Below are positions 55,201 to 62,608 of a stretch of 64,000 bases of DNA, piece by piece. The first letter of the stretch is position 1. Every line of letters starts with the position of its first letter. The DNA is taken from contig NZ_LOAS01000015.1 in the NCBI RefSeq assembly GCF_001558155.1, forward strand, positions 1 to 64,000. The letters are read 5' to 3'. The stretch is from Aliiruegeria sabulilitoris. Lineage in GTDB: Bacteria; Pseudomonadota; Alphaproteobacteria; Rhodobacterales; Rhodobacteraceae. The notes under the pieces are model-generated. The model was given only the letters and a program-made list of their open reading frames with translations. It ran no database searches and was not told the origin of the DNA. Both the position numbers and the translations under genes were made by a program.

Positions 55201-56210
55201 CAGAGGTTGTCCACGACCAGCCGGGTCACATCGGCCAGCCGGAAGGCATAGCCATATTCGTTGTCATACCAGGCGTAGATCTTCACCTGCGTGCCGTTCA
55301 CGACCATGGTCGAGAGCGCGTCGATGATCGCCGAGCGTTCGTCGTTGATGTAATCGCAGGAGACCAGCGGGCGGGTTTCATAGCCCAGAATGCCGGCCAG
55401 TTCGCCCTCGGAGGCGGATTTGAACAGCGCGTTGACTTCTTCGACGGTGGTCTCGCGCTCCACCTCGAAGACGCAATCCGTCAGCGAAGCGTTCAGCAGC
55501 GGCACGCGGACGGCGTGGCCGTTCAGCCGGCCCTTCAGCTCGGGATAGATCAGCGTGATCGCGGTGGCCGAGCCGGTGGTAGTGGGAATGAGCGAGTTCA
55601 ATGCCGAGCGGGCGCGGCGCATGTCCTTGGCGGGCTTGTCGACGATGGTCTGGGTGTTGGTGACGTCATGGATCGTGGTCATGGAGCCATGCTTGATGCC
55701 CAACCCCTCGTGGATGACCTTCACAACCGGCGCGAGGCAGTTGGTGGTGCAGGAGGCCGCGGTGACGAGCTTGTGTTCCTCCGGCTTGTAGATGTCGTGA
55801 TTCACGCCATAGACGAGGTTCACCGCGCCGCCATCCTTGACCGGGGCAGAGACCACGACCTTCTTCACGCCGGCATCGAAATAGGGCTGTACCAATGCGC
55901 CGGTCTTGAACACGCCGGTGCAGTCCACCACCACGTCGATCCCCATCTCGGCAAGCGGCAGGTCCTCGATGCGTTTCTCGCAGGTCAGGCGCATCTTCTG
56001 GCCGTCAATGGTGAGGCTGTCCTCGCCATATGCGATATCGGCCAGCCAGCGGCCATGCACGGTGTCGAATTCCATCAGCAGCGCGTGTTGCTCTGGCGTG
56101 CCCACGGCGTCGTTCAGCAGGACGATCTCGCCCTCGATCCCCTGGTCGAAAAAGGAGCGCATTGCCAGCTTGCCCATGCGGCCGAGGCCATTGATCGCGA
56201 TCTTTGTCAT
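55200..56210 (-). CDS. gap: ArsJ-associated glyceraldehyde-3-phosphate dehydrogenase
   Basis: A 336-residue GAPDH. The NAD-binding INGLGRMGK (residues 6-14), the catalytic Cys154 in [11 protein letters not shown], the His in [14 protein letters not shown] and the C-terminal [19 protein letters not shown] are intact. In arsenic operons this paralogue uses arsenate in place of phosphate to make 1-arseno-3-phosphoglycerate for export by ArsJ. Its direct coupling to arsJ supports this over a glycolytic role. GFGRIGR is INGLGRMGK here, typical of the ArsJ-linked group. Confidence 0.94.
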   Translation of the reverse strand: MTKIAINGLGRMGKLAMRSFFDQGIEGEIVLLNDAVGTPEQHALLMEFDTVHGRWLADIAYGEDSLTIDGQKMRLTCEKRIEDLPLAEMGIDVVVDCTGVFKTGALVQPYFDAGVKKVVVSAPVKDGGAVNLVYGVNHDIYKPEEHKLVTAASCTTNCLAPVVKVIHEGLGIKHGSMTTIHDVTNTQTIVDKPAKDMRRARSALNSLIPTTTGSATAITLIYPELKGRLNGHAVRVPLLNASLTDCVFEVERETTVEEVNALFKSASEGELAGILGYETRPLVSCDYINDERSAIIDALSTMVVNGTQVKIYAWYDNEYGYAFRLADVTRLVVDNL

Positions 56211-56303
56211 GTATCTTTCCTCGGCCGCTGTCGGCCCTTTGTCGTTTCTGAATTGCCTTTCGGATCGGAGCGCCCCGATCCGCGTGTTCCTGATCGCCCG
56301 AGA

Positions 56304-57161
56304 TCAGATATCGACGCCGAGTTCCCTGGTCTGGCCGATCTCGTCGAGCTGCCTTTGCAGCGAGAACTTGTCCAGCGTCTCCAGAGGCAGGTTGGTGAAG
56401 ATCGAGATCCGGTTGCGGAGCATCCGGTAGGCGTCGGCAAAGGCGAGACGCTTCTCGGCCTCGTTGCCCTGCGCCGCGACCGGGTCCGGCACGCCCCAAT
56501 GCGCGCTCATCGGCTGGCCGGGCCAGACCGGGCAGACCTCGGCGGCGGCCTTGTCACAGACGGTGAAGACGAAATCGAGCTTCGGCGCGCCTTCATTGGC
56601 AAATTCGGCCCAGTCCTTGGTGCGAATCTCCGACATGTCGTGGTTGAGGTTCTCCAGCAATTCGACCGTGTAGGGGTGCGGGCCATCGGCAGAGGGCAGG
56701 GAGCCGGCTGAGAAAGCGCGGAACTTGCCCATGCCTTCGCGATTCATGATGGCTTCGGCCATCAGCGAGCGGGCGGAGTTGCCCGTACAGAGAAAAAGCA
56801 CGTTGTAGCTGTCTTTCGCCATGGGGGCCTCTGTGCGCTTGGAGGATCGTTCGATCAGGGGAAAACAGATTTCGGGACGCGACTGGCAGCACCCTTCCAG
56901 CAAGAAGGAGAGCAGCTCGCTGATCGTTTTTGTATCGGCCGTGTAGCGGATATTCCGGCCCTCGCGGACGCGTTCCACCAACCCTGCATTCAGCAGGATG
57001 TTCAGGTTGTTCGACAATGTGTTCTGTCGAATTCCCAACGTGTCGGCGATCTCGCCGGCATGGCGGCCATGTTCTCCGGCCTGCACAAGCATACGAAATA
57101 TGTCCAGCCGGATCTGCTGGGACAGGGCGAAGAACGCCGTGGTTGCGGTCAACTTTTCCAT
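56304..57161 (-). CDS. arsRC: Fused ArsR repressor - ArsC arsenate reductase
   Basis: A 285-residue protein of two parts in one frame. Residues 1-100 are an ArsR/SmtB winged helix (RQNTLSNNLNILLNAGLVERVREGRNIRY) with a cysteine trio CCQSRPEIC (91, 92, 99), which resembles the As(III) site of AfArsR-type repressors. Residues 115-285 form an LMW-phosphatase-type arsenate reductase with the P-loop CTGNSARS (Cys125-Arg131) and the two further cysteines in TVCDKAAAEVCPVW. The fusion would sense As(III) and reduce As(V). An internal ATG (MAKDSYNVLFLC) might also give ArsC alone. First gene of the operon; the start is probably leaderless. Confidence 0.9.
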   Translation of the reverse strand: MEKLTATTAFFALSQQIRLDIFRMLVQAGEHGRHAGEIADTLGIRQNTLSNNLNILLNAGLVERVREGRNIRYTADTKTISELLSFLLEGCCQSRPEICFPLIERSSKRTEAPMAKDSYNVLFLCTGNSARSLMAEAIMNREGMGKFRAFSAGSLPSADGPHPYTVELLENLNHDMSEIRTKDWAEFANEGAPKLDFVFTVCDKAAAEVCPVWPGQPMSAHWGVPDPVAAQGNEAEKRLAFADAYRMLRNRISIFTNLPLETLDKFSLQRQLDEIGQTRELGVDI

Positions 57162-57197
57162 AATTCATGAATTAATGAAATGAATTCTGGGCGTCAA
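57161..57197 (-). promoter_or_regulatory. ars promoter with ArsR operator on the -10 box
   Basis: On the minus strand TTGACG (57192-57197) and TAATTC (57169-57174) are exactly 17 bases apart. The -10 lies in the perfect 14-base palindrome TAATTCATGAATTA (57161-57174), itself part of TTCAT-6-ATGAA (57164-57179). The palindrome ends at the first base of the arsRC start codon, so the transcript would begin at or within a few bases of the ATG. Confidence 0.65.
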
Positions 57198-57390
57198 TGA
57201 GTCGATTGCCGCTGGCGGGGCGCTTTCTCTTTGCCATCTTTGGGTGACAGACAGATGTCGGTGCCGCGTGATAGCTACCAGTTCTAGAAAGTTAGACCTT
57301 AGGTATCAATTTTTGTTGTTGAGGTCTTCCAAGGGGCGCGATTGATGCTATCCTGACGCCTACAAGAAAACGCATTTGGAGGAAAACGGC
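57188..57390. other. Intergenic spacer upstream of the ars operon
   Basis: About 200 bp without a supported gene, between the ars promoter and a small open frame on the plus strand. No clear promoter could be assigned to the small frame. Confidence 0.4.
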
Positions 57391-57513
57391 ATGCATCCTG
57401 TGCACGGATACCAGATGTTGAATGGCGAGCGGCGCTACAAGAGCAAGATCATGTTCCGTAGCCTTGTGGGTTCTTTCCCACCTCTCCGCTTTTTGCGGCG
57501 AATCTGGAGCTGA
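57391..57513 (+). CDS. Possible small protein of 40 residues
   Basis: An ATG with an ideal GGAGG 8 bases upstream opens a 40-codon frame. It begins MHPVHGYQMLNGERRYK and ends PLRFLRRIWS, a strongly basic peptide. I know no homologue. The strong ribosome site and its location in an otherwise empty spacer argue for translation; the lack of a clear promoter and a family argue against. It could also be the remnant of a larger gene. Confidence 0.35.
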   Translation: MHPVHGYQMLNGERRYKSKIMFRSLVGSFPPLRFLRRIWS

Positions 57514-57550
57514 AAGCACCCGGCCGAACAGGCGGCTAACCTGCAGATTG

Positions 57551-58348
57551 TCAGAACGGGAGCGGTCGCATCGGGCCAAGATCGAGGCGGTTTATCCAGT
57601 CTGCCTGATCGTGGCGCGGGAAGAGCTCGCGCACCAACGGATCATGACCGGGAATCAAGCGTCCGGGATCTACGGCCAGTTTCTGAATTGTCTGGAACCC
57701 GCGCAGCATTTCCTCGGCATCGGCCACGATGGGGAAGAGTTTCCCCGCAAAGGCATTCTCATAGTAATGCGCGGCGTCGGAAGCCAGGCAGAGCGGGCCG
57801 GACTCGGTTTCGACACGAACCGCTTGAAGCCCCCGTGAATGCCCGCCGATCCGGTGCACGCTTACGCCCGGCGCCACCTCTCCGGAACCATCGTAAAACA
57901 CCACGCGGCCAGCATAGAGCCGCTTGATCGCTTCGCAGATATGATCGGCGGTGAAGGGGTGGCGCATGGCCTGGTGGCACATGCAGGGCCCGGTCGCATA
58001 GGCCATCTCGACCTCTTGCATATGCAGCGTGGCATTTGGGAACAGATGCAGCCCGCCCGCATGATCGTAGTGCAGGTGGGTCACGATGAGAGTGTCGATC
58101 TGATCGGGTCGGATGCCGAGCGGAGCGAGGGCCTCTGTCGGGTCCATCCGAATGGGGCGATCGCGCCTAGCACCTTCGGCGGAATCATAACCGGTATCGA
58201 CCAGGATCGTCCGCTCTTCGTCCTGCAGGACCCACATGAAGTAATCCATCGCGTGCGGCGCGGTCGGGTCCGCGTCGAACAGGAAGGAATCCGCCCGAAT
58301 ACGCGCGTTGCGCTCGGCATATTTCACGGAATGGACCTGCCATGTCAT
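57551..58348 (-). CDS. N-acyl homoserine lactonase-like metallo-beta-lactamase protein
   Basis: A 265-residue cytoplasmic metallo-beta-lactamase fold hydrolase. The binuclear metal motif is complete: THLHYDHAGGLHLF (His91, His93, Asp95, His96), a later His in RIGGHSRGLQAV, Asp in CLASDAAHYYEN and His in LIPGHDPLV. The layout resembles AttM/AhlD-type quorum-quenching lactonases of alphaproteobacteria, which open the lactone ring of acyl-homoserine lactones. Other lactones are equally possible. ATG 58348 has GGGAGG at 8 bases. Divergent from the oxidoreductase-GntR pair. Confidence 0.82.
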   Translation of the reverse strand: MTWQVHSVKYAERNARIRADSFLFDADPTAPHAMDYFMWVLQDEERTILVDTGYDSAEGARRDRPIRMDPTEALAPLGIRPDQIDTLIVTHLHYDHAGGLHLFPNATLHMQEVEMAYATGPCMCHQAMRHPFTADHICEAIKRLYAGRVVFYDGSGEVAPGVSVHRIGGHSRGLQAVRVETESGPLCLASDAAHYYENAFAGKLFPIVADAEEMLRGFQTIQKLAVDPGRLIPGHDPLVRELFPRHDQADWINRLDLGPMRPLPF

Positions 58349-58473
58349 CGTTGTACCTCCCGGTTGGTGGCCACGGTTTTGATGGTGATCATCGCGGCGG
58401 TGTCCTTGCGGGACGGGCGCGTTCTGGCCTAGACTACGTATGCACTTGAAAATGCGCAACAGATTGAGCAGGG

Positions 58474-59502
58474 ATGACGATCATGGCGTTGACGGCCGCC
58501 GTTCTGGGTGCCGGATATTTTGCGTCCTTTCATCACGAAGCATGGGACAGGCTGGACGGCGTCACGCTCAGCGCTGTTGCCAATCGCACGGTTGAAAAGG
58601 CGCAAGCCACCGGGTTTCCGGCCTTTGACAGCCTGAGCGCGCTTTTCGACAGGGCGGGCGTGCCGGACATTCTCGATATCGCAACCGCGCCGGAAACGCA
58701 TGTGAACGCGGTTCGGGAAGCAATCGCGGCCGGTTGCAGGGTGATCATCTGCCAGAAGCCGTTCTGCAACAACCTGGAAGAGGCCCGCGCCCTGACCGAG
58801 CTTGCCGAGGCCGCGGGTTCCACCCTCGTCGTGCACGAGAACTTCCGCTGGCAACCCTGGTATCGCGCCATGAAGACGGCGATGGAGCAGGGCGAGATTG
58901 GCGACGTGCTCCAGGGCAGCTTCCGGATGCGGCCGGGCGACGGGCAGGGGCCTCGGGCCTACCTGGACCGCCAGCCCTATTTCCAGCAGATGCCGCGTTT
59001 CCTCGTGCATGAGACGGCGGTGCATTGGGTCGACACCTTCCGATACCTCTTTGGGCCGGTGAAATCCGTCTATGCTGATCTGCGACGGATGAACCCGGTC
59101 ATTGCGGGCGAGGATGCGGGTTTCATTCTGTTCGATCACGGGGAAGGGGTTCGCTCGATGTTCGACGGCAACCGCCTGCTCGACCACAAGGCCGAACATC
59201 ACAGGCTGACCATGGGCGAGGGGCTGATCGAGGGAACCGGCGGCGTCCTGCGCCTTGCGGGGGACGGCTCGGTGCATTTGCGGCGGTTCAATTCCCTGCA
59301 GGAACATGTTCTGATGCCGCCCTATGACGGCGGACGGTTCGGAGGCGATTGTGTCTTTCGCCTCTGTGAGCATGTCGCGCGTTTCCTGCGTGGCGAGGGA
59401 GCGCTGGAAAACAAGGCGCGGGATTACCTGAAAGTTCTCGAGATGGAGAACGCGATCTACAAGTCGTCCGAAACCGGATGCCGACAGGAACTGATCACAT
59501 GA
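58474..59502 (+). CDS. Gfo/Idh/MocA-family oxidoreductase
   Basis: A 342-residue NAD(P)-dependent dehydrogenase. The N-terminal Rossmann domain has TAAVLGAGYFASFHHEAW (about 7-24), the conserved E/Q-K-P as CQKPFCNN with the catalytic lysine, and VHENFRWQPWYRAMK. The C-terminal domain contains FLVHETAVHWVDTFRYLFG with the usual D-x-x-x-H-like region. The substrate is probably a sugar or polyol derivative and cannot be specified. ATG 58474 and 58483 are both possible. The stop overlaps the GntR start (ATGA), suggesting that the regulator controls this gene. Confidence 0.85.
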   Translation: MTIMALTAAVLGAGYFASFHHEAWDRLDGVTLSAVANRTVEKAQATGFPAFDSLSALFDRAGVPDILDIATAPETHVNAVREAIAAGCRVIICQKPFCNNLEEARALTELAEAAGSTLVVHENFRWQPWYRAMKTAMEQGEIGDVLQGSFRMRPGDGQGPRAYLDRQPYFQQMPRFLVHETAVHWVDTFRYLFGPVKSVYADLRRMNPVIAGEDAGFILFDHGEGVRSMFDGNRLLDHKAEHHRLTMGEGLIEGTGGVLRLAGDGSVHLRRFNSLQEHVLMPPYDGGRFGGDCVFRLCEHVARFLRGEGALENKARDYLKVLEMENAIYKSSETGCRQELIT

Positions 59503-60173
59503 CGCAAGCCGTGAAACCGAAGTCGAACACGCTAAAGGCACAGGACACGCTGCGCGAGATGATTTTCGCTGGCGACCTGATGCCGGGTTCCACCTATCTG
59601 GAAGCGGAACTGGCCGAGCTTCTGGGCATGTCGCGCACGCCGGTTCGCGAGGCGGCGCTGCGGCTGGAGGCTTATGGCCTGTTGGAGGTTCGTCCCCGGC
59701 ACGGGGTGCGGATCACGCCGGTTTCGCCCAAGGATATGGAAGAGATCTACGAGATTTTGACCGAGCTGGAAGGCCTCTGTGCCGAGAAAGCCGCCGATGC
59801 GAGCCATTCCGACGAAGAAGTCGCCGCTTTGGAGGATGCGATCCGGCACATGGACGAGGCGCTCGCTGCGGAGGATCGCGTTGCTTGGGCCGCGGCCGAC
59901 GAGGAGTTCCATTCGGCCCTGATCCGGCTCGGGCATAACAAGCGCATCCAGTCGATCTGCGCAATGTACAACGACCAAGTGCGGCGGGCGCGGGCGGTGA
60001 CGCTCTGGCTGCGGCCCTTGCCGACAGAGTCGAACAAGGCCCACCGCGAGGTTTGCGAGGCGATCCGGAATTGCGACGCGGAGGCCGCCGGGCGGCTGCA
60101 CCGCGCCCACCGCCGCGCGGCCCGCAAGCTGCTGACAGAGCTGCTTACGCGGCACGGGCTGCGAAACGTCTGA
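59499..60173 (+). CDS. GntR-family transcriptional regulator (FCD type)
   Basis: A 224-residue regulator. The N-terminal winged helix (about 12-72) has LKAQDTLREMIFAGDLMPGSTYLEAELAELLGMSRTPVREAALRLEAYGLLEVRPRHGVRITPV, the GntR signature in full. The C-terminal FCD ligand-binding domain (about 85-210) has EIYEILTELEGLCAEKAA, with metal-ligand-like D, H and H residues (DEEFHSALIRLGHN, NKAHREVCEAI). It is coupled to the oxidoreductase upstream and converges on allA, 4 bases away. It may regulate the oxidoreductase or the adjacent ureide genes. Confidence 0.9.
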   Translation: MTQAVKPKSNTLKAQDTLREMIFAGDLMPGSTYLEAELAELLGMSRTPVREAALRLEAYGLLEVRPRHGVRITPVSPKDMEEIYEILTELEGLCAEKAADASHSDEEVAALEDAIRHMDEALAAEDRVAWAAADEEFHSALIRLGHNKRIQSICAMYNDQVRRARAVTLWLRPLPTESNKAHREVCEAIRNCDAEAAGRLHRAHRRAARKLLTELLTRHGLRNV

Positions 60174-60177
60174 ACCC

Positions 60178-60663
60178 TCAGCGTTCCCGAACGCTCCATG
60201 GCTGCGAATAAGTGACTTCTTCCAGGTTGGCGCCCTCCCCGATTCTGTCAATCACGGCAAAGAGGCCGGGGGCGTGGAGTGGGGTCAAGACACCATGCCA
60301 TGTCCCACGGTACAGGTTGATGCCCTGGCCCGGTGCAGTGAGGAAGGCGCGCGGCGCGCCGGGGCTGCCATCCTCATCCGGAGCGACGATAACGAGAAAC
60401 GGGTGCTCCGTCATTGGCAGGAATGCCTGGCTGCCCAAAGGGTGCCGTTCCACGAGGTCGAACGCGTAGGGCAGGCTGCGGGGCTGGGCGTTGAAGAGCG
60501 AAATGCCCGCCTGCCCATCGACGAAATCGAGCCGGGCGCGGTCATGATAGCGGCCGCAGGCGCCGGCATTGATCCACTTGTCGGGCTCGCCGCCGATTTC
60601 GAGGACATCCCCGAACGGCGCGAACGCTTCCGAGGTCAGCGGGGTCGTTAGGATCTCGGGCAT
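60178..60663 (-). CDS. allA: Ureidoglycolate lyase
   Basis: A 161-residue enzyme that splits ureidoglycolate into glyoxylate and urea, a late step of purine-ring breakdown. The cupin fold is represented by TTPLTSEAFAPFGDVLE, ISLFNAQPRSLPYAFDLVERHPLGSQAFLPM, FLVIVAPDEDG and INLYRGTWHGVLTPL. ATG 60663 overlaps the puuE-uraD stop by one base (TAATG); a GTG two codons upstream is the alternative. Last gene of a two-gene operon. Confidence 0.93.
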   Translation of the reverse strand: MPEILTTPLTSEAFAPFGDVLEIGGEPDKWINAGACGRYHDRARLDFVDGQAGISLFNAQPRSLPYAFDLVERHPLGSQAFLPMTEHPFLVIVAPDEDGSPGAPRAFLTAPGQGINLYRGTWHGVLTPLHAPGLFAVIDRIGEGANLEEVTYSQPWSVRER

Positions 60664-62084
60664 TACCACTCCATCGCTTGCAGGCGCAGTTCGGCGATCC
60701 GCTCGACCTGCCGGCAGGCCTCGGCGAATTCGTACTCCCGATCCTGTTTCAACCGACGCTGGAAGGTCGCGAGAATGCCGGCCTTGTCGTGATCGCGCAC
60801 GGCGATGATGAAGGGGAAGCCGAAGCGGTTGGTATAGGCGCGGTTCAGCGCCGTGAAGCTGTCGCGCTCGGCATCGGTCAGCGCGTCCAGCCCGGCGCTG
60901 GCCTGTTCGGCGGTGCTTTCATTGGTGAGCCGCTTGGCCTTTGCCAGCTTGCCGGCGAGATCGGGATGCGCGCACAGGACTTCGAGCCGTTCCTCTTCGC
61001 TTGCCGAGCGGAAGGCACGGATCAGCGCGGAATGCACGCCTGTCGCGGTGTCGTGCGCGGGGCCAAGCTCCAGCGCATGGGCACGCTCCGCGATCCAGGG
61101 CGAATGCTCGAATATCCCGCCAAAGGCCACGATGAAAGCCTCGCGATCCATCTCGCTCGGTCGAACCATCAGCCGTTTCTGCGGCGGATGGGTGGCCGCC
61201 CAATGCTCCGCGATATCAATGCGGCGCGCGAACCAGACGCCGTCCCGGGCGCTGGCATGTTCGAGGAAACGCTTCAACCCGGCAAGCCTCCCGGGCCGTC
61301 CGGCAAGCCGGCAATGCAGCCCGATGGAGAGCATCTTCGGCTGGCCCGCTTCGCCCTCGGCATAGAGGCAGTCGAAGCTGTCCTTGAGATAGGTGAAGAA
61401 GTCTTCGCCCGTGTTGAAACCCTGCGCGGTGGCGAAGCGCATGTCATTGGTGTCGAGCGTGTAGGGAACGACCAGTTGGTCATGCCCGTCAACCTCGATC
61501 CAGTAAGGCAGGTCGTCGGCATAGCTGTCCGCGATATAGTCGAAGCTGCCAAAACGCGCGGCCAGTTCGACCGTGTTTACCGAACAACGGCCGGTGTACC
61601 AGCCCCGCGGCGGCGCACCCGTCACCTCGGTATGCAGCCGGATCGCCTCCAGCATATGCTCGGTCTCTTCCTTGGGCGTGAAATCCTTGTACTCAATCCA
61701 CTTCAACCCGTGGGACGCAATTTCCCACTCCGCCGCCTGCATCGCCTTGACCTGCTCGGGAGAGCGGGCCAGCGCCGTTGCGACCCCGTAGACCGTCACC
61801 GGAACCTGGTGTTCCGTAAACAGCCGGTGCAGCCGCCAGAAGCCTGCACGGGCGCCATATTCATAGATGCTCTCCATGTTCCAGTGCCGCTGACCCGGCC
61901 AGGCCGCCGCACCGACGATCTCGGACAGGAAAGCCTCCGAAGCGGCATCGCCATGCAGCACGCAGTTTTCGCCGCCTTCTTCGTAGTTTATCACGAACTG
62001 GATCGCGATCCGGGCATTGCCCGGCCAGTTGGCGTTGGCGGGCGTCGGGCCATGGCCATGCATGTCGCGAGGATAACGGTTCAT
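60663..62084 (-). CDS. puuE-uraD: Fused allantoinase (PuuE type) - OHCU decarboxylase (UraD)
   Basis: A 473-residue bifunctional protein. Residues 1-305 are a cofactor-independent allantoinase of the polysaccharide-deacetylase fold: MNRYPRDMHGHGPTPANANWPGNARIAIQFVINYEEGGE, then EIASHGLKWIEY and GWYTGRCSVNTVEL. Residues 310-473 are an OHCU decarboxylase: MDREAFIVAFGGIFEHSPWIAERA, LCAHPDLAGKLA, LTNESTAEQASAGLD and NRFGFPFIIAVRDH. The two activities convert OHCU to allantoin and allantoin to allantoate. With HIU hydrolase (uraH) divergent and allA downstream, most of the ureide route is here. Homology starts at ATG 62084. Confidence 0.95.
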   Translation of the reverse strand: MNRYPRDMHGHGPTPANANWPGNARIAIQFVINYEEGGENCVLHGDAASEAFLSEIVGAAAWPGQRHWNMESIYEYGARAGFWRLHRLFTEHQVPVTVYGVATALARSPEQVKAMQAAEWEIASHGLKWIEYKDFTPKEETEHMLEAIRLHTEVTGAPPRGWYTGRCSVNTVELAARFGSFDYIADSYADDLPYWIEVDGHDQLVVPYTLDTNDMRFATAQGFNTGEDFFTYLKDSFDCLYAEGEAGQPKMLSIGLHCRLAGRPGRLAGLKRFLEHASARDGVWFARRIDIAEHWAATHPPQKRLMVRPSEMDREAFIVAFGGIFEHSPWIAERAHALELGPAHDTATGVHSALIRAFRSASEEERLEVLCAHPDLAGKLAKAKRLTNESTAEQASAGLDALTDAERDSFTALNRAYTNRFGFPFIIAVRDHDKAGILATFQRRLKQDREYEFAEACRQVERIAELRLQAMEW

Positions 62085-62163
62085 TCTGGTCTCCGATCCG
62101 GTTCGGGCTTGTCTGGCGGCGAGTTTCCCGCCTTCATGGGGCGGACGCAAGAAGGAGAGCCCG

Positions 62164-62517
62164 ATGGCGGGATATCTGACGACCCATGTTCTGGACACCG
62201 CGCTCGGGAAACCGGCGGCAGGCCTCGAGATTGAGCTGTTTCGGATCAAAGGTGACGCAAGGGAATTCCTTGGCCGCAGGATTACCAATCAAGATGGACG
62301 CACCGACGGACCGATCCTGCCGGAAGACCTGTTCGAAATCGGCAGCTACGAATTGGTGTTTCATGCCGGCGATTACCTGCGCGAGAGCGGGCAGGTCTTG
62401 CGGGAGCCGCTCTTTGTCGATCTGGTGCCCATCCGCTTCGGAATGTCGGAAGTCACGCATTTCCATGTGCCACTATTGCTCTCGCCCTTTGGTTACTCGA
62501 CGTATCGAGGCAGCTGA
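62164..62517 (+). CDS. uraH: 5-Hydroxyisourate hydrolase
   Basis: A 117-residue transthyretin-like enzyme that hydrolyses 5-hydroxyisourate to OHCU, the substrate of the neighbouring UraD domain. The N-terminal LTTHVLDTALGKPAAGLEIELFR, the middle DGRTDGPIL and the family's diagnostic C-terminal tetrapeptide YRGS are all present, so the His and Arg active-site residues are intact. ATG 62164 has AGGAGAG upstream. Divergent from puuE-uraD, 79 bp between starts; a shared control region is likely. Confidence 0.95.
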   Translation: MAGYLTTHVLDTALGKPAAGLEIELFRIKGDAREFLGRRITNQDGRTDGPILPEDLFEIGSYELVFHAGDYLRESGQVLREPLFVDLVPIRFGMSEVTHFHVPLLLSPFGYSTYRGS

Positions 62518-62608
62518 TCGGCGCAAGAGCGCGGGGGGCAATGCCCCCTACACATTTCACAAAGGGCTCGAACTGTACTTTAGGCACAAGCCCGTTTTGG
62601 CATTGAAG

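Noticed and set aside
60678-62234. A 518-codon open frame antisense to puuE-uraD
   Set aside because: Shadow of a well-conserved bifunctional gene; no start site or family motif.
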